This document shows positions 45,796 to 55,921 of a stretch of DNA of 64,000 nt, in pieces. The notes beneath the pieces were generated by a model that saw nothing but the letters and a program-made list of their open reading frames with translations, was not told the origin of the DNA and did no database searches. The stretch covers positions 33,348,501-33,412,500 of the forward strand of contig CM076154.1 of assembly GCA_038025085.1 (NCBI GenBank). The letters are read 5' to 3'. The stretch comes from Tetragonia tetragonoides (taxonomy: Eukaryota > Streptophyta > Magnoliopsida > Caryophyllales > Aizoaceae). The position numbers and the translations under genes were made by a program. Each line of letters begins with the position of its first letter. Within the stretch, counting starts at the first letter, position 1.

Positions 45796-47960
45796 ATGTC
45801 TGCCGGCGACCAGGAAGTGCCGTCGACGGTGGCGGAGGTAAATTTTTTTTTTGCGCATTTTTTTTGCACGGGCGTCCGTGTTTTACAACCAATCCATGGT
45901 CCAGGCGTCTGAAATTTCCGCCTGGACCATGGACAGGCTGTAAATTACGGACGCCTGGACCATGGTTCAGGCATCAATCACGGACGCCTGGACCATGGTT
46001 CAGGCGTCAGTCACGGACGCCTGGACTATGGTTCAGGCGTCTGAGATTTACGCCTCAACCATGGCCGAGGCATCCGTGATTTCCGCCTCCTCCATGGTCC
46101 ACGCGTAAATTTCAGACGCCTATCCTTTGATTCGGTCGATTTTGATAGACGTTTGAATTTAATTGTTTTCGTTGTTTTCGTTAGGTTCCTTTGGAGCGGT
46201 TCGGTGGTGATGGTGTTGATTACAGTACGCATTTCGTCACTGATGAGTTATTTGATAGTGATACAGATGCAATTAATTGGGCAAAACAAATTGCCCTTAC
46301 TATCGGGTTTGAGTTGATAATTTCGTCACACAAGAAGAATGGAAGCGTAAAATTGTTAATATGCAATCGAGGTGAACGCTACAAAGGGGAATTAAGAGAC
46401 TTAGATACTGCTGCTCGGAAGAAATCGAAAACAAAGGCTTGTAAATGTACGTTCCAGTTAAGAGCTCAGCAAGTGTATGGGTCCAGTAGTTGGATGATTG
46501 TCACATTGCCTGGGATTAGGGGTACGCACAACCATGACTTTGCTGTGTTTCCTGAGGGATATCGTCAGATGAGTGGTCTTAGTCCTGGGTCAAAGAAACT
46601 CGTTCGTGACATGACTTCGGCACAAACAAAGCCATGTGCTATCTTGGCCGCTATTAAGGAAAAATTTCCCGAGGACAATGCAACTAGACGGCATGTGTAC
46701 AACCACAGAGATCGTATAAGGAAACTTGATTTTGAAGAGAGAGATGTCATTGGTCAGTTTCATCATTTAGCTGTGGAGAATAAGTACGTACATTGGACAA
46801 GAGCCGACCGAGCTACTAATGAGGTAACTCACGTGTTCATGGCACACCCTACATCAATTCAGTTACTTCGGTCTTTTCCTTGGTTGATTGGCTTAGATTC
46901 CACGTACAAAACAAACAAGTATAAGATGCCGTTTCTTAAGATAGTGGGGATGACTCTAAGCAATAAGAACTTCCTCATAGCTTATGCCATTATGAAGGAT
47001 GAGACTGAGGCAAGCTATGCGTGGGTCTTAGATAAGTTGAGGATGCTTATTGGAAATGATGTACACCCAACAGCAATTTTGACCGATCGTGAGCTAGGGT
47101 TGATGAGACCTATTAGAGAGATATTTCCCGAGAGTGCCCATTTGCTCTGTACATGGCACATTAACAAAGTCGTTGAAGACAAAGTGTACAGACTTTGTGG
47201 AAAAGATAAGGTCGCCGTGCAGAGGTTCAAGAACGGGAGGTGGAAATTTATCGTGGAAGCTTCCACAGAAGCTGAGTACGATAGAGCAGTGCGTTTGATG
47301 AAGGATAGTTGGAAGAATTACCCTCACGTGATATCCTATGTAGAGGAGACCTGGTTGAGATATAAAGAGATGTTTGTAGCTGCGTGGACGAATAAGGTGC
47401 TACACCTTGGCAACACTACGACTTGCAGGGTGGAGAGTGCACATGCCGCGCTAAAACAGTGGTTGAACTCCTCAACTGGAGCTTTGGACAATGTTTGGAA
47501 CAAGGTCAACAAGTCAATTGAGTCACAAATAACTGAGATCAAGTACACACTTGAAGAGTGCAGAAGACGAAGAAGTGTGATGTACTCGGGTTTCCCATTC
47601 AACTATCTGACCGGGTATGTTTCCCATTACTGCTTAGAAATATTATGGGCTGAGCTGACGAGGATGAGAGAATTGAGTCACCAAGTATTTGATCGTTGCG
47701 GTTGTGTATTGAGATCCACTCATCAGATCCCGTGTGCGTGTGAGTTGAAAACGGCCACGGATACGGGCACGCCAATTAGCTTGAATAGTGTCCACAAATT
47801 TTGGCGAACACTCGTTATTAGTGATGCAGTGGAGATAGCTACGCTTGACACGACTGAGCATCCATCTGAGGACCATCGATACTTTCACTCTCTCGTCGAC
47901 GAGGTTAACTCAAGCGACCCGGCAGTTGTGCGCAACATATCTGTCCTTATGAATGAGTAG
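45796..47960 (+). CDS. MULE transposase (MuDR/FAR1-like)
   Basis: Predicted exons 45796-45837 (MSAGDQEVPSTVAE, donor GAG/GTAAAT) and 46185-47960 (acceptor GTTAG), giving 605 residues to TAG. Order: a FAR1-like zinc-binding N-terminus (about residues 30-120, with KACKCTFQLRA); the MULE DDE core with IGLDSTYKT (first Asp), TAILTDRELGL (second Asp) and SAHLLCTWHINK (C/H motif); and a SWIM-type end CGCVLRSTHQIPCACEL. In family members I recall, the last motif reads C-A-H; here the His is Cys, which may weaken zinc binding. The TAG at 47958-47960 is probably a new stop: the frame continues with LHPEEASYVEPEANTTVRG, then a frameshift, then an Arg/Ser-rich linker into the OTU domain. The transposase cuts at TIRs in the nucleus; the truncated form keeps the whole catalytic core. 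The intron holds the 33-bp palindrome array. Confidence 0.82.
45871..46130. repeat. Left subterminal 33-bp palindromic minisatellite of the MULE
   Basis: Seven CCATGG-type centres at 45894, 45927, 45960, 45993, 46026, 46059 and 46092, exactly 33 bp apart. The best units read GACGCCTGGACCATGG and then its near-mirror GGTTCAGGCGTC. Lies in transposase intron 1. Reads openly in more than one frame as an 11-residue repeat (GPWFRRQSRTP). Confidence 0.9.
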
Positions 47961-48878
47961 CTTCATCCTGAGGAAGCGAGTTACGTCGAGCCGGAAGCGA
48001 ACACGACAGTCAGAGGTCGACCGAGAGGAGTTCCTCTACCAGACGTGATCCTAGTTCATGGGAGTACTCCCAGAGGGGTCGTGGTCACCCTAGGTCATCC
48101 AGTTCGAGCCGTGGGCGTGGTCGTACCTCATCCTCATCGAGTAACGTCGTGCGGAGTACTGGTATGAAAACCCATAATTTATTAATATGTACATAATGTT
48201 GTTAATTACTTTTTGATAAGTACTATTAATGACTTTCTATTATATTGTCTTGCAGCTGGACACGCAATAGATATCACTGAATTCTATCATGTTAACAAAA
48301 TTCCGGGAATCATCATACCTTTCATTGAAGGATATCTCGATGTGCTTGGGGATGGTAATTGCGGTTTCCGTGTTATTGCGGACTACGTTTTCGGAGACCA
48401 AGAGCAATGGCGATTGACGAGAGTTTGCATTGCACACGAACTCTTAGCTAACCGAGCATTGTACGAAAACATATACGTTGAAGGGGTCGATGCTGGTTAC
48501 CGCCGTATTATGTGGGACGGAGATGCGTGTAACGATGATCACTGGATGATAGTAGTTGAGGATTTGTTCCCGATTGCCAACCTCTTCAATGCAGCGATTA
48601 TGTTATTCGGATACGGCAGCAGAAGGGGGTTATATTCTTGTTACACAGTGCTACCGTTGCAAGCACCTTCGACTGCTACACGTCCAAGTAGGGAAATTGT
48701 CATAGCTCATTTAGGTGATTCGTATATGCATTATATCCGTCTGAATTTAGCCTCAGATTTCCCTGTTCCTCCAATATGCGCAGCATGGTTTACTTCCCGT
48801 TCTGATAGTGTCGCTGGTTGGGAGCAAATGTATGTTAGGCGAAGAGCACATTGGGATCGTTTAGCGAGGTCGACGTAA
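47961..48878 (+). pseudogene. OTU-like cysteine protease domain, C-terminal part of the transposase frame
   Basis: After the TAG at 47960 the frame continues to about 48035. It then shifts into STRRDPSSWEYSQRGRGHPR (the FAR1-like tail) and an Arg/Ser-rich linker up to a donor at about 48162 (ACTG/GTATGA). Exon 48256-48878 (acceptor TTGCAG) starts AGHAIDITEFYHVNKIPGII. It contains the OTU nucleophile motif YLDVLGDGNCGFRVIADYV (Asp and Cys) and a C-terminal IVIAHLGDSYMHYIRL with the candidate catalytic His. It ends RLARST and TAA. OTU proteases remove ubiquitin or SUMO-like modifiers. The domain itself is open and retains its key residues, but it needs its own start (none is obvious; ATG 48213 lies in the intron) or read-through, so it is classed as broken. 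Confidence 0.72.
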
Positions 48879-49114
48879 TTGAATGTTTTGCGTGATTGTT
48901 ATATTTTTCTACTTATATCATTGTCACATTTTTGTGTGATTATTATATTTTGCATGTTATATTTTGTCGTGATTATTGGAGGTAAATAAAACAACAAATT
49001 ACAATAAAACAAAAAAGGTGAATAAGAAACAACAAATTACAATAACACAAATAAATAACAATAACAATGAAACTCTTATATAAATATATAACAAATTCAT
49101 CTAGGGTCAATACA

Positions 49115-51047
49115 TCATTTGGCAGCCCGCCAATCTCTCATATACTCCTCCATAACTGATCGAGGACCTTCCGCTTGCTCCGGAGGAAGCAAAGTAAATG
49201 ACCTGCTCATGTGCGACGGCTAGACGATTCACCCACTGCAAAAAAGTAACAATGAGTGTGAGTTCAGAGATATGTAATACGTAAAAAAAAATATATTTTA
49301 GTTTAGTTAATCACTTACATAATCGCTGTTGGATCGTGGAGGAATCACAGAAACAGGTGCTGCATCGTCACGTATCAGCAGAGGGTGGGAGTGACGGTAG
49401 TACCATGCGAGGTAGTCATCCGTACATGCTGTGGGATCTGACGTGGATGCCTGAAACCCATGGAGACCAAGAATGGCCCATCCCGGGAACATACGCCAGG
49501 CATCAGATGATACTCGTACGGGGTAGACAACCTTGTACGAACGACTGCTCCATGACCTGATCGCTTTCTCTAGCCTAGTGATCGGGAAAGGGATACTCTG
49601 TACGTACCCGATTTGTCGTAAACAACGACCAGGCATGTACGGTTCGATAATATCCCGATACCGTAGCCACCCCATGAATACAGTCCTCGGTACAGATGCA
49701 ACCGGGTCAGAACCGTACGGCAGCCACACCACCTACGTAGAAATGTTCAAGTTACGGTGAAGTAAAAAAAACATAGCAAACGACGAAATAAATCATGAAC
49801 ACCGATAACTGCATGACGTACCTCTGACGCTCGCAGCTGATCCAAGCGTCTACGTAAGGAGCACAGTCGACCCACGTCCTTGCCCTCAGCCTGGGCATTC
49901 CATACGCACGCACGGGGAGTCTCGTTGTCCCCGACAACCATCCGCTCCCGATGAGGTCGGAAGCAGGGAAAGTACTCGTATATCCATGCCTGGAGGAGAG
50001 TTAGGCATCCGCAGATGCCATGAGAATCCCCCCGACTAGCTATACCGAGCTGACGATATAGGAAGGCGAGGACAGCAGATCCCCAAGAGAAGTCACGCGC
50101 CGTTCCGACACCGTCCCTCACTTCCATCACGCAGGAGGGTCTAATACGGTTACCACTCATGTCGACAAACAAGGTGGATCCAATAAGTAACCACATCCAA
50201 GCTATCGCCTGGATGTCCTCCACTCGGCAAAGCTCAAAAATCGACTCCGTGAGGACCCCACCGCCCTGCCAGTAGCTAAACAGCAGTTCATCTCGGGTGA
50301 CCCCGAGAACCTCCATGGTCGTCGCCTGCAGCTGCCCATCCCGTCCCTCAATGGAAACGAGCTGTCCCTCTACAGGAATCCGAAGAATATGCCATAAATC
50401 GTGCAACATGATCGTCATCTCTCCGAACAGCATGTGGAACGAGTTCGTATCCGGCTGCCACCTTTCCACGAATGCAGATATCAGGGGGAAGTCAATATGT
50501 CTGAACATAATGTCTGCCAGGTGTGATAACCCAGTCCCCTCGATCTGGGCCCTCACCTCGGCCGACATCTTCGCTCGCCACTCACTCAGCCGTTGACTGA
50601 CGCTGAATCGGTTCTGACACTTCAACAGACCCCTCATCTCTCCCTTCCACATACGAGACGCTACGTGGCCCAGGAAGCTCGGTATGATGCTATCATCCGC
50701 CGGCCCACCGGGCACAGGCTCTGTAACAAGCTACGTAGTGTCGTCCTCCGCTCTAGATCGTTTGCTAGTACTGGACGACCCAGTACTAACAAACCTACCG
50801 CCTCTGCCCTTCACCACGCGCCAATCTGAGGATGATTCGACGCCAATCTGATCATCGTCCATCGACTGATCCCCGGAGTAGAACTCGCTAGTTTCGTAAT
50901 CGTCTTGCTTAGCAGTCATCTCCCTCATCCGAACTGCCTCTCTCTGTCTCCGTACAGAGGCATCAATCCCGCGCGTCCTCGTGTGACGCGGTCCTGAATC
51001 AGCTAGTTCACTAAATAATCTCGGCACCGATTTACCGGCTCCTCCCC
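49115..51047 (-). pseudogene. Plant mobile domain (PMD) gene carried by the MULE
   Basis: Convergent with the transposase-OTU gene. Exons on the minus strand: about 51047-49822, 49732-49319 and 49236-49115, with GTACGT and GTAAGT donors and phase 0 junctions. The protein resembles PMD (serine/threonine phosphatase 7 long-form-like): WKGEMRGLLKCQNRFSVSQR, FHMLFGEMTIMLHDLWHILR, IPVEGQLVSIEGRDG, DFSWGSAVLAFLYRQLG, then WLPYGSDPVASVPRTVFMG. The tail LLPPEQAEGPRSVMEEYMRD is in a shifted frame within the last exon. A TAG at about 50728-50730 follows EDDTT, and no in-frame ATG is visible after the stop near 51050, so the N-terminus may lie in another exon. PMD proteins such as MAIN/MAIL1 act in silencing and genome stability, and PMD domains are also found in transposons. 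This copy has at least one nonsense codon and one frameshift. Confidence 0.75.
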
Positions 51048-51085
51048 TCTATCATTTCACATTTTTAATTAATTAAACAATAATC

Positions 51086-51149
<64 letters not shown>
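51086..51149. repeat. (TAA)n microsatellite
   Basis: About 20 TAA units, followed by a short A/T stretch and the palindromic array. Confidence 0.95.
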
Positions 51150-51154
<5 letters not shown>

Positions 51155-51164
51155 TAATTTTTTT

Positions 51165-51398
51165 TTTGTGTCGGTCGTCTGCCGATCTCGACTCACCCTT
51201 GGGTGAGTCGTCTGCGACCGGCGACTCACCCAAGGGTGAGTCGTCTGTCGATCTCGACTCCCCAATGGTGAGTCGTCTGCTACAGGCGACTCACCCTTGG
51301 GCGAGTCGAGATCGACAGACGACTCACCCTTGGGTGAGTCGCCGGTCGCAGACGACTCACCCAAGGGTGAGTCGAGATTGGCAGACGACCGACACAAA
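51165..51398. repeat. Right subterminal 33-bp palindromic array; about 234-bp inverted repeat
   Basis: CCTTGG/CCAAGG centres at 51197, 51230, about 51263, about 51296, 51328 and 51361, a 33-bp period. The typical unit is GACTCACCCTTGGGTGAGTC. The array as a whole is an inverted repeat centred at about 51281.5, with arms of about 94 bp that I read with a single mismatch; the middle about 45 bp is imperfect. Both strands therefore encode nearly the same 11-residue repeat (DSPLGESSATG, DSPKGESSVDL). Confidence 0.93.
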
Positions 51399-51699
51399 AA
51401 AAAACAATCAACACAAATTCAATTCATGGTCATGGTCGCGATTCAATTCAAGGCAAAAAAAAATTCAATTCAAGGCAAAAAAAATTTCGAAAAGTTACCC
51501 CCCCACCGCGATGCTCATGGTCGCCGCCTCCCTCGCCGTTGAAGCCTCTGCCGCTGCCGCTAGCCCCTGACATTCCGTTGTGATGGTGGTGGTGGTGGTG
51601 GTGCCGTGAGTGGTGGTGTGGTGGTGAGGATGAGTGAGAGTGAGTGAGGAAGAGAGGAAGGATGAGTGAGAGTGAGTGAGGAAGAGAGGAAAGATGAGT

Positions 51700-51777
51700 G
51701 AGTGAGAGTGAGTGAGGGCAAAATTGAAATTTGTGGGGGCAGTAGGTAGTAATTTGGGGCGGTATTTAGCAATTCAC
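51700..51777 (-). repeat. Right TIR of the MULE
   Basis: Inverted relative to 45609-45690. The inner side is made of GAGTGAGAGTGAGTGAGG repeats (51628-51720). Confidence 0.85.
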
Positions 51778-52013
51778 TATAATTTATAGACAAAGATCTC
51801 CTGTTACACTCTTCTTGCTGACACTACTAATTATCTTTTTTAAAAAGAACAGAGGGAGTAGTGTTCAAATAGAAGAAAATTGAACATTTATGTGAGTAAT
51901 TACGCATATATACTACTCACTATTTTACCAATCGATGAGCAAAAAGAACAAAGCACACTACTGAATCTGTAGAAGTTGAAATAATACTTATTGGAAAATT
52001 GTATAGTGAATAA

Positions 52014-52212
52014 GGCCATATTCTCGTCAACGGAATGATGCGAGACGGTGAGGAACGGAACAGAAATTATAGCGCGGAACTGAATGAAATAATAAATATA
52101 ACTTGTGTGGTACGGAATAGAACGGAAATTACGGTGCGGTGCAGAACGGAAATTACGGTGCGGTGCAGAACGGAACGGAATGCAACATAGAAACGACGAA
52201 AAGAACAAGGCC
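52014..52212. mobile_element. PIF/Harbinger-like MITE (199 bp)
   Basis: TIRs GGCCATATTCTCGTC and GGCCTTGTTCTTTTCGTC, TSD TAA (52011-52013 and 52213-52215). The interior has tandem ACGGAAATTACGGTGCGGTG words. Confidence 0.7.
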
Positions 52213-52274
52213 TAAGTCGATGCATTAATAGTGAAGTTTTTTGACAAAAATGTGGTGAAACTGTGGATGTCACC

Positions 52275-52694
52275 TAGGGCTGTTCATAACCGGATATCCG
52301 AAATTTCGGATAGTGAATTTTGATATCCGAATCCGTTTCCGAAATTTCGGATTCGGATACTCGGATATCCGATATCCGAAAAAGTTAATTTTTTTCTACT
52401 TTAATTTGGTTATTTTTCGGAATTTTCGGATATTTCGGATATCCGAATCCGAAAGTATCCGAAACTTATCCATAAAATCCGAAAAAATTGGATACTTTTC
52501 GGATAGTTTCGGATATTTTGGATATCCGTATCTGAAATATCCGAAATTACGATTTTTCGAATATCCGAAATTTTCAAAGTTGATATCCGAACCCGTATCC
52601 GAAATTTCGGATATCCGCTTTTCGGATATTCGAATTTTTTCGGATCGGATTTTCGGATCGAATGCTCGGATACGGATTCTTTTGAACAGCCCTA
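52275..52694. mobile_element. hAT-type MITE with ATATCCGAAA word repeats
   Basis: TIR TAGGGCTGTTCA, 8-bp TSD ATGTCACC (52267-52274 and 52695-52702). The interior consists almost only of permuted GGATATCCGAAATTTC words on both strands. Confidence 0.88.
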
Positions 52695-52811
52695 ATGTCA
52701 CCCGCAGATCGCTCCACAAAGCTAACACAACTATTCCTTATTCCTTATCTGTTTTTGCAAGGGTTCGATATATGTCTTGATATAAAGAAGTTAGAGGTAT
52801 ACATAGACTTG

Positions 52812-53135
52812 GAACTCGTTTACTTGCTAGTAATGTGATGCAATGCAATGCAATCATTTTATAGAGTAAATGTAAGGTGGAAAAGCTTAGCAAAAAAAAA
52901 TGTAAGGTGGAAAAGAAAGGAGGGGAGAGAAAGATGGGAAATAGAAGATTGATTACACCAACCAAAGTAATCATCTTTACATGGGTTAAAGTTGACTATT
53001 GTGATTACATTGGAGGGTGCAATTAACATCACTTTTTCCCTCTATCTCCTCCCACTTGTTCACTTTTCAATTTCCACCCCACATCTACCATTTAAAATGA
53101 TTGCATTGAATTACTAGCTAGCAAGTAAACAAGCT
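52812..53135. mobile_element. Unclassified MITE with about 45-bp inverted ends
   Basis: The left GTTTACTTGCTAGTAATG and following GCAATGCAATCATTTTA are mirrored at the right end (TAAAATGATTGCATTG, then CTAGCAAGTAAAC). TSD not resolved. Confidence 0.6.
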
Positions 53136-53169
53136 CTTAAAAACCAGTACTATACAGTGGAATTGACAT

Positions 53170-53814
53170 TAGGGCTGTACAAGAATAGGTCCAGACCGGT
53201 TATTTAGACTGGACCTAATCGAACCGGGTCAGATCTAGACCAAACCTAATGTATTCAGTTAGGTCCACGGTCCAACTTTTATAAAATTTTGGTTTAGGTC
53301 CGGTTCGGTCTTTTTTCCGGTTTGGACCTAATTGGACCGGAAACCTTTAAATTATAAAAAAAAAAAAAAAAATGTATAAAAAAGTGGCTTTGTGGGGTTT
53401 GATGGACCGAAAACTTTCGAATTATGGAAAAAACAAATACTAAAAAGGTGGTTTTGTGGGCTTTGTGAGCCGAAAACCTTTGAATTTTTGATTATTTTTT
53501 AATTCATTCTTGCATTACTTAATCAAATTAAGGCTTGTCTGGACTTTTACTGTGTTTTTTTTTTTTGTTGTTGTTTACTTGCTTGGAAATGAATATTATT
53601 TGGGCAATTTTTTTATGAGTAATATTAAAAATCGTATTGGAGCTCAAAACAATTCAGGTCCATTCAGGTTTGGTCCAAGTTTTCCAGGTTCGGTTAGATC
53701 CAAGACCTATTGTATTTAGGTTAGGTCCTCGATCCACCAATTAACTAGATTTAGGTTCAATCCAATTCAAATTCGGTCCGATTCAATTAGGTTCTAGACC
53801 TATGTGCAGCCCTA
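53170..53814. mobile_element. hAT-type MITE with GGTCC word repeats
   Basis: TIRs TAGGGCTGTACAAGAATAGG and TAGGGCTGCACATAGG, 8-bp TSD ATTGACAT (53162-53169 and 53815-53822). The interior repeats TTAGGTCC/GGTTCGGTCC words. Confidence 0.88.
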
Positions 53815-54063
53815 ATTGACATGATGCATACATCATGAATAAATAATGCAAGATGATCATCAAGGAGGAAGGTTGGGAAGTCAAGGTCAGCCACTTCATT
53901 GTCAAACTAACATAGTGGTTGAGTAGTTAGCAAATTGAGTTGCTAATTAATCATTGTGAATCTTAATAATGTGGGATGATCTCACACTTCTACCTTCACA
54001 AGAACTCTACCTATAAGCCCCAACTTGAATTGTGGATCGAGAATTTAATTAAACCTATCAATA

Positions 54064-54305
54064 CTTAATCTGTTTCAACAAGATGTTTACACTTCATTTT
54101 TCAAGGTCAAAGTTCACAAACTTTGACCATGAATTAGTGAAAAAATACAAATATTTATAATGTATCGATTTATTTTAAAGAATACTTTTGAAAAATTATA
54201 ATTTTATAATCTATATATGCATATAATTACAATTATCTACGGTCACAATGGTGCATTGGAAACCGTGAAAAAGCAAATGTAAACATCTTCATAAAACGGA
54301 GAGAG
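54064..54305. mobile_element. Stowaway-like MITE (242 bp)
   Basis: Right end reads, in reverse complement, CTCTCTCCGTTTTATGAAG and then ATGTTTACA; the left end matches imperfectly. Flanked by TA. Confidence 0.65.
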
Positions 54306-55921
54306 TATTATCTAATTTCGAAGAAAAGAAAGTTAGATGAGACTACAACGGTCAACGAATTATACTCAACTTAAACTCTAGAACAATTCAAGAGATTACA
54401 ACTTTAATCAAAACTAACCAAAGCTAGTATGCTAATGCGATTAAGAATCTCTAGCTACTTGCAATATCTGAAAAATATTATGCTTGACTAACAACCATAG
54501 ATAATTAGACATTATGCTTGGCTAACAACAATATATGATAATCAAACTTTCCAACAACTTCACACATCCAAAACAAACAAAAAAACAAAAAGGGAAAACT
54601 TTCCAACAACTGATCTCAGTTCTCGAGCGATTTGCTAAGCTGGACATCGTATGGGCTAAGCTACAGAACTTTCCTTACTCCTAAACACCAAGAGTCCAAG
54701 ATCAAGACTTCCATTTTAGACAAAGGTTTGGACTTGCTAGGCAATGAAAACTATCATGCTGGTCCCCAAAATAATGTGCCATGCTCAACCAATACAAAGA
54801 TTCTCTTTTTATGAATACGCTGAAGACCTGGCAAACAGATCGCACGGGTCGGGTTTAGACTGACCAATGTCCAATATTCGTACTATTTTTCGAATTTGAA
54901 ATGTAAATCTACAATAACTTATCTGAATCAACTTTTACGGTCTTTTTTGAGTCGAGTCGGGTCAATTAAGTTTGACAATTCCTGTGACTGCATTATCAAG
55001 TTCGATTTGGGTTTCGGGGGGTTTTCGAGTTTGTAAAAGTTCGGGGTCGTGCAATATTTGCATCGGTCAGTTCTTGCCTAGCTCTAGTTGAATGTACACT
55101 CCCTTCATTTCATATTAATCTTATGAGTCTGCTAATTTTTTATTCATAGATATCGTCCCTTCAAGTATCACTGATTTTGCCCCCGCATACATGAATTCGC
55201 CTTATATGATTTTTATTGCCTTATCCCCTTTTGACTTGGGCGTGGGCCGCGTGACTGTTTCTTTTGACGTTCATTTTGGCTTCCTTCTCGCGATATGGGT
55301 ATCTGTTTTTTCAACTTCACGTTAGTTTAGGAATAAGTTAAGTTGCATTTAGTTTAGTTTAGTTTAAATCAACTAACATAAATTTATTCAGTTCATTAAT
55401 CATAACAAAAAAGAAAATCTTTCAATTCAGTTGTAAAATGGAATCACTTTTTATAAATGTGGGGCTTTTCTTTATAAACAATGACCCCTATCGCAATCAA
55501 TAATGACATCCGTCTTATACAAATTTTTGTGAATCAAAGTATAGACAATTGAAACTTGCTTGTAAATATGGACAAAATAAACATCAGTATCAAATCTACA
55601 ATTTCACTACTAGCATTACTCATTAGAAAACCAAAAAACATAGAATTACACATGGACATGGGCCTCCTAAAATCAGAATTGTTCCTACCCCAAACAACCC
55701 CCAAAAAGACCCAAACCAAACCCATCACTCAGCTCAACTAAACCCATCTTCAATTCTTCACAAAGTCCAAAGTTAGATAACCACAATAGTCACAAAAACA
55801 TCCCACTTACAAGTTACATTACAGCCCAACCCACTTCACCTCTCTCTCTCTCTCTCTCTTTCTCTCTCCACTCTCCAAGGAAAGGGAAAGACTTTCCCAA
55901 TTGCCAAAATCAACCAAAGAA
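54306..55921. other. AT-rich spacer
   Basis: No gene. 54830-55090 may be an old hAT MITE: the left CTGGCAAACAGATCGCACGG and, inverted at the right, CTAGGCAAGAACTGACC are similar, but no TSD was found. (CT)n at 55842-55866 lies 3' of the next gene. Confidence 0.4.

Larger units (their letters stand above)
45609..51777. mobile_element. Mutator-like element with transposase, OTU protease and PMD genes
   Basis: 6,169 bp, flanked by TATAATTT (45601-45608 and 51778-51785). The TIRs extend over about 80 bp: the left end reads ACTATTTACCGCCCCTAAAT, and the reverse complement of the right end reads GCTAAATACCGCCCCAAATT. Both continue into AAATTTCAATTTTGCCCT and then a CTCACTC-rich subterminal tract. 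Inside: a transposase (plus strand), an OTU-like domain once in the same frame, and a convergent PMD gene (minus strand). Two 33-bp-period palindromic arrays lie 250-610 bp from the ends. MULEs usually make 9-bp TSDs; a ninth base mismatches here (T against A). Confidence 0.88.

Noticed and set aside
45666..46079. 137-residue Pro/Arg-rich protein at the MULE left end
   Set aside because: Its repeats are the 33-bp minisatellite read in one frame; the region is better explained as TIR, exon 1 and intron 1 of the transposase.
51165..51398. Regularly spaced palindromes as a CRISPR array
   Set aside because: The 33-bp units are contiguous repeats without unique spacers, and the context is a plant MULE.
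54830..55090. Possible hAT MITE
   Set aside because: The ends are only loosely inverted and no 8-bp duplication could be found.
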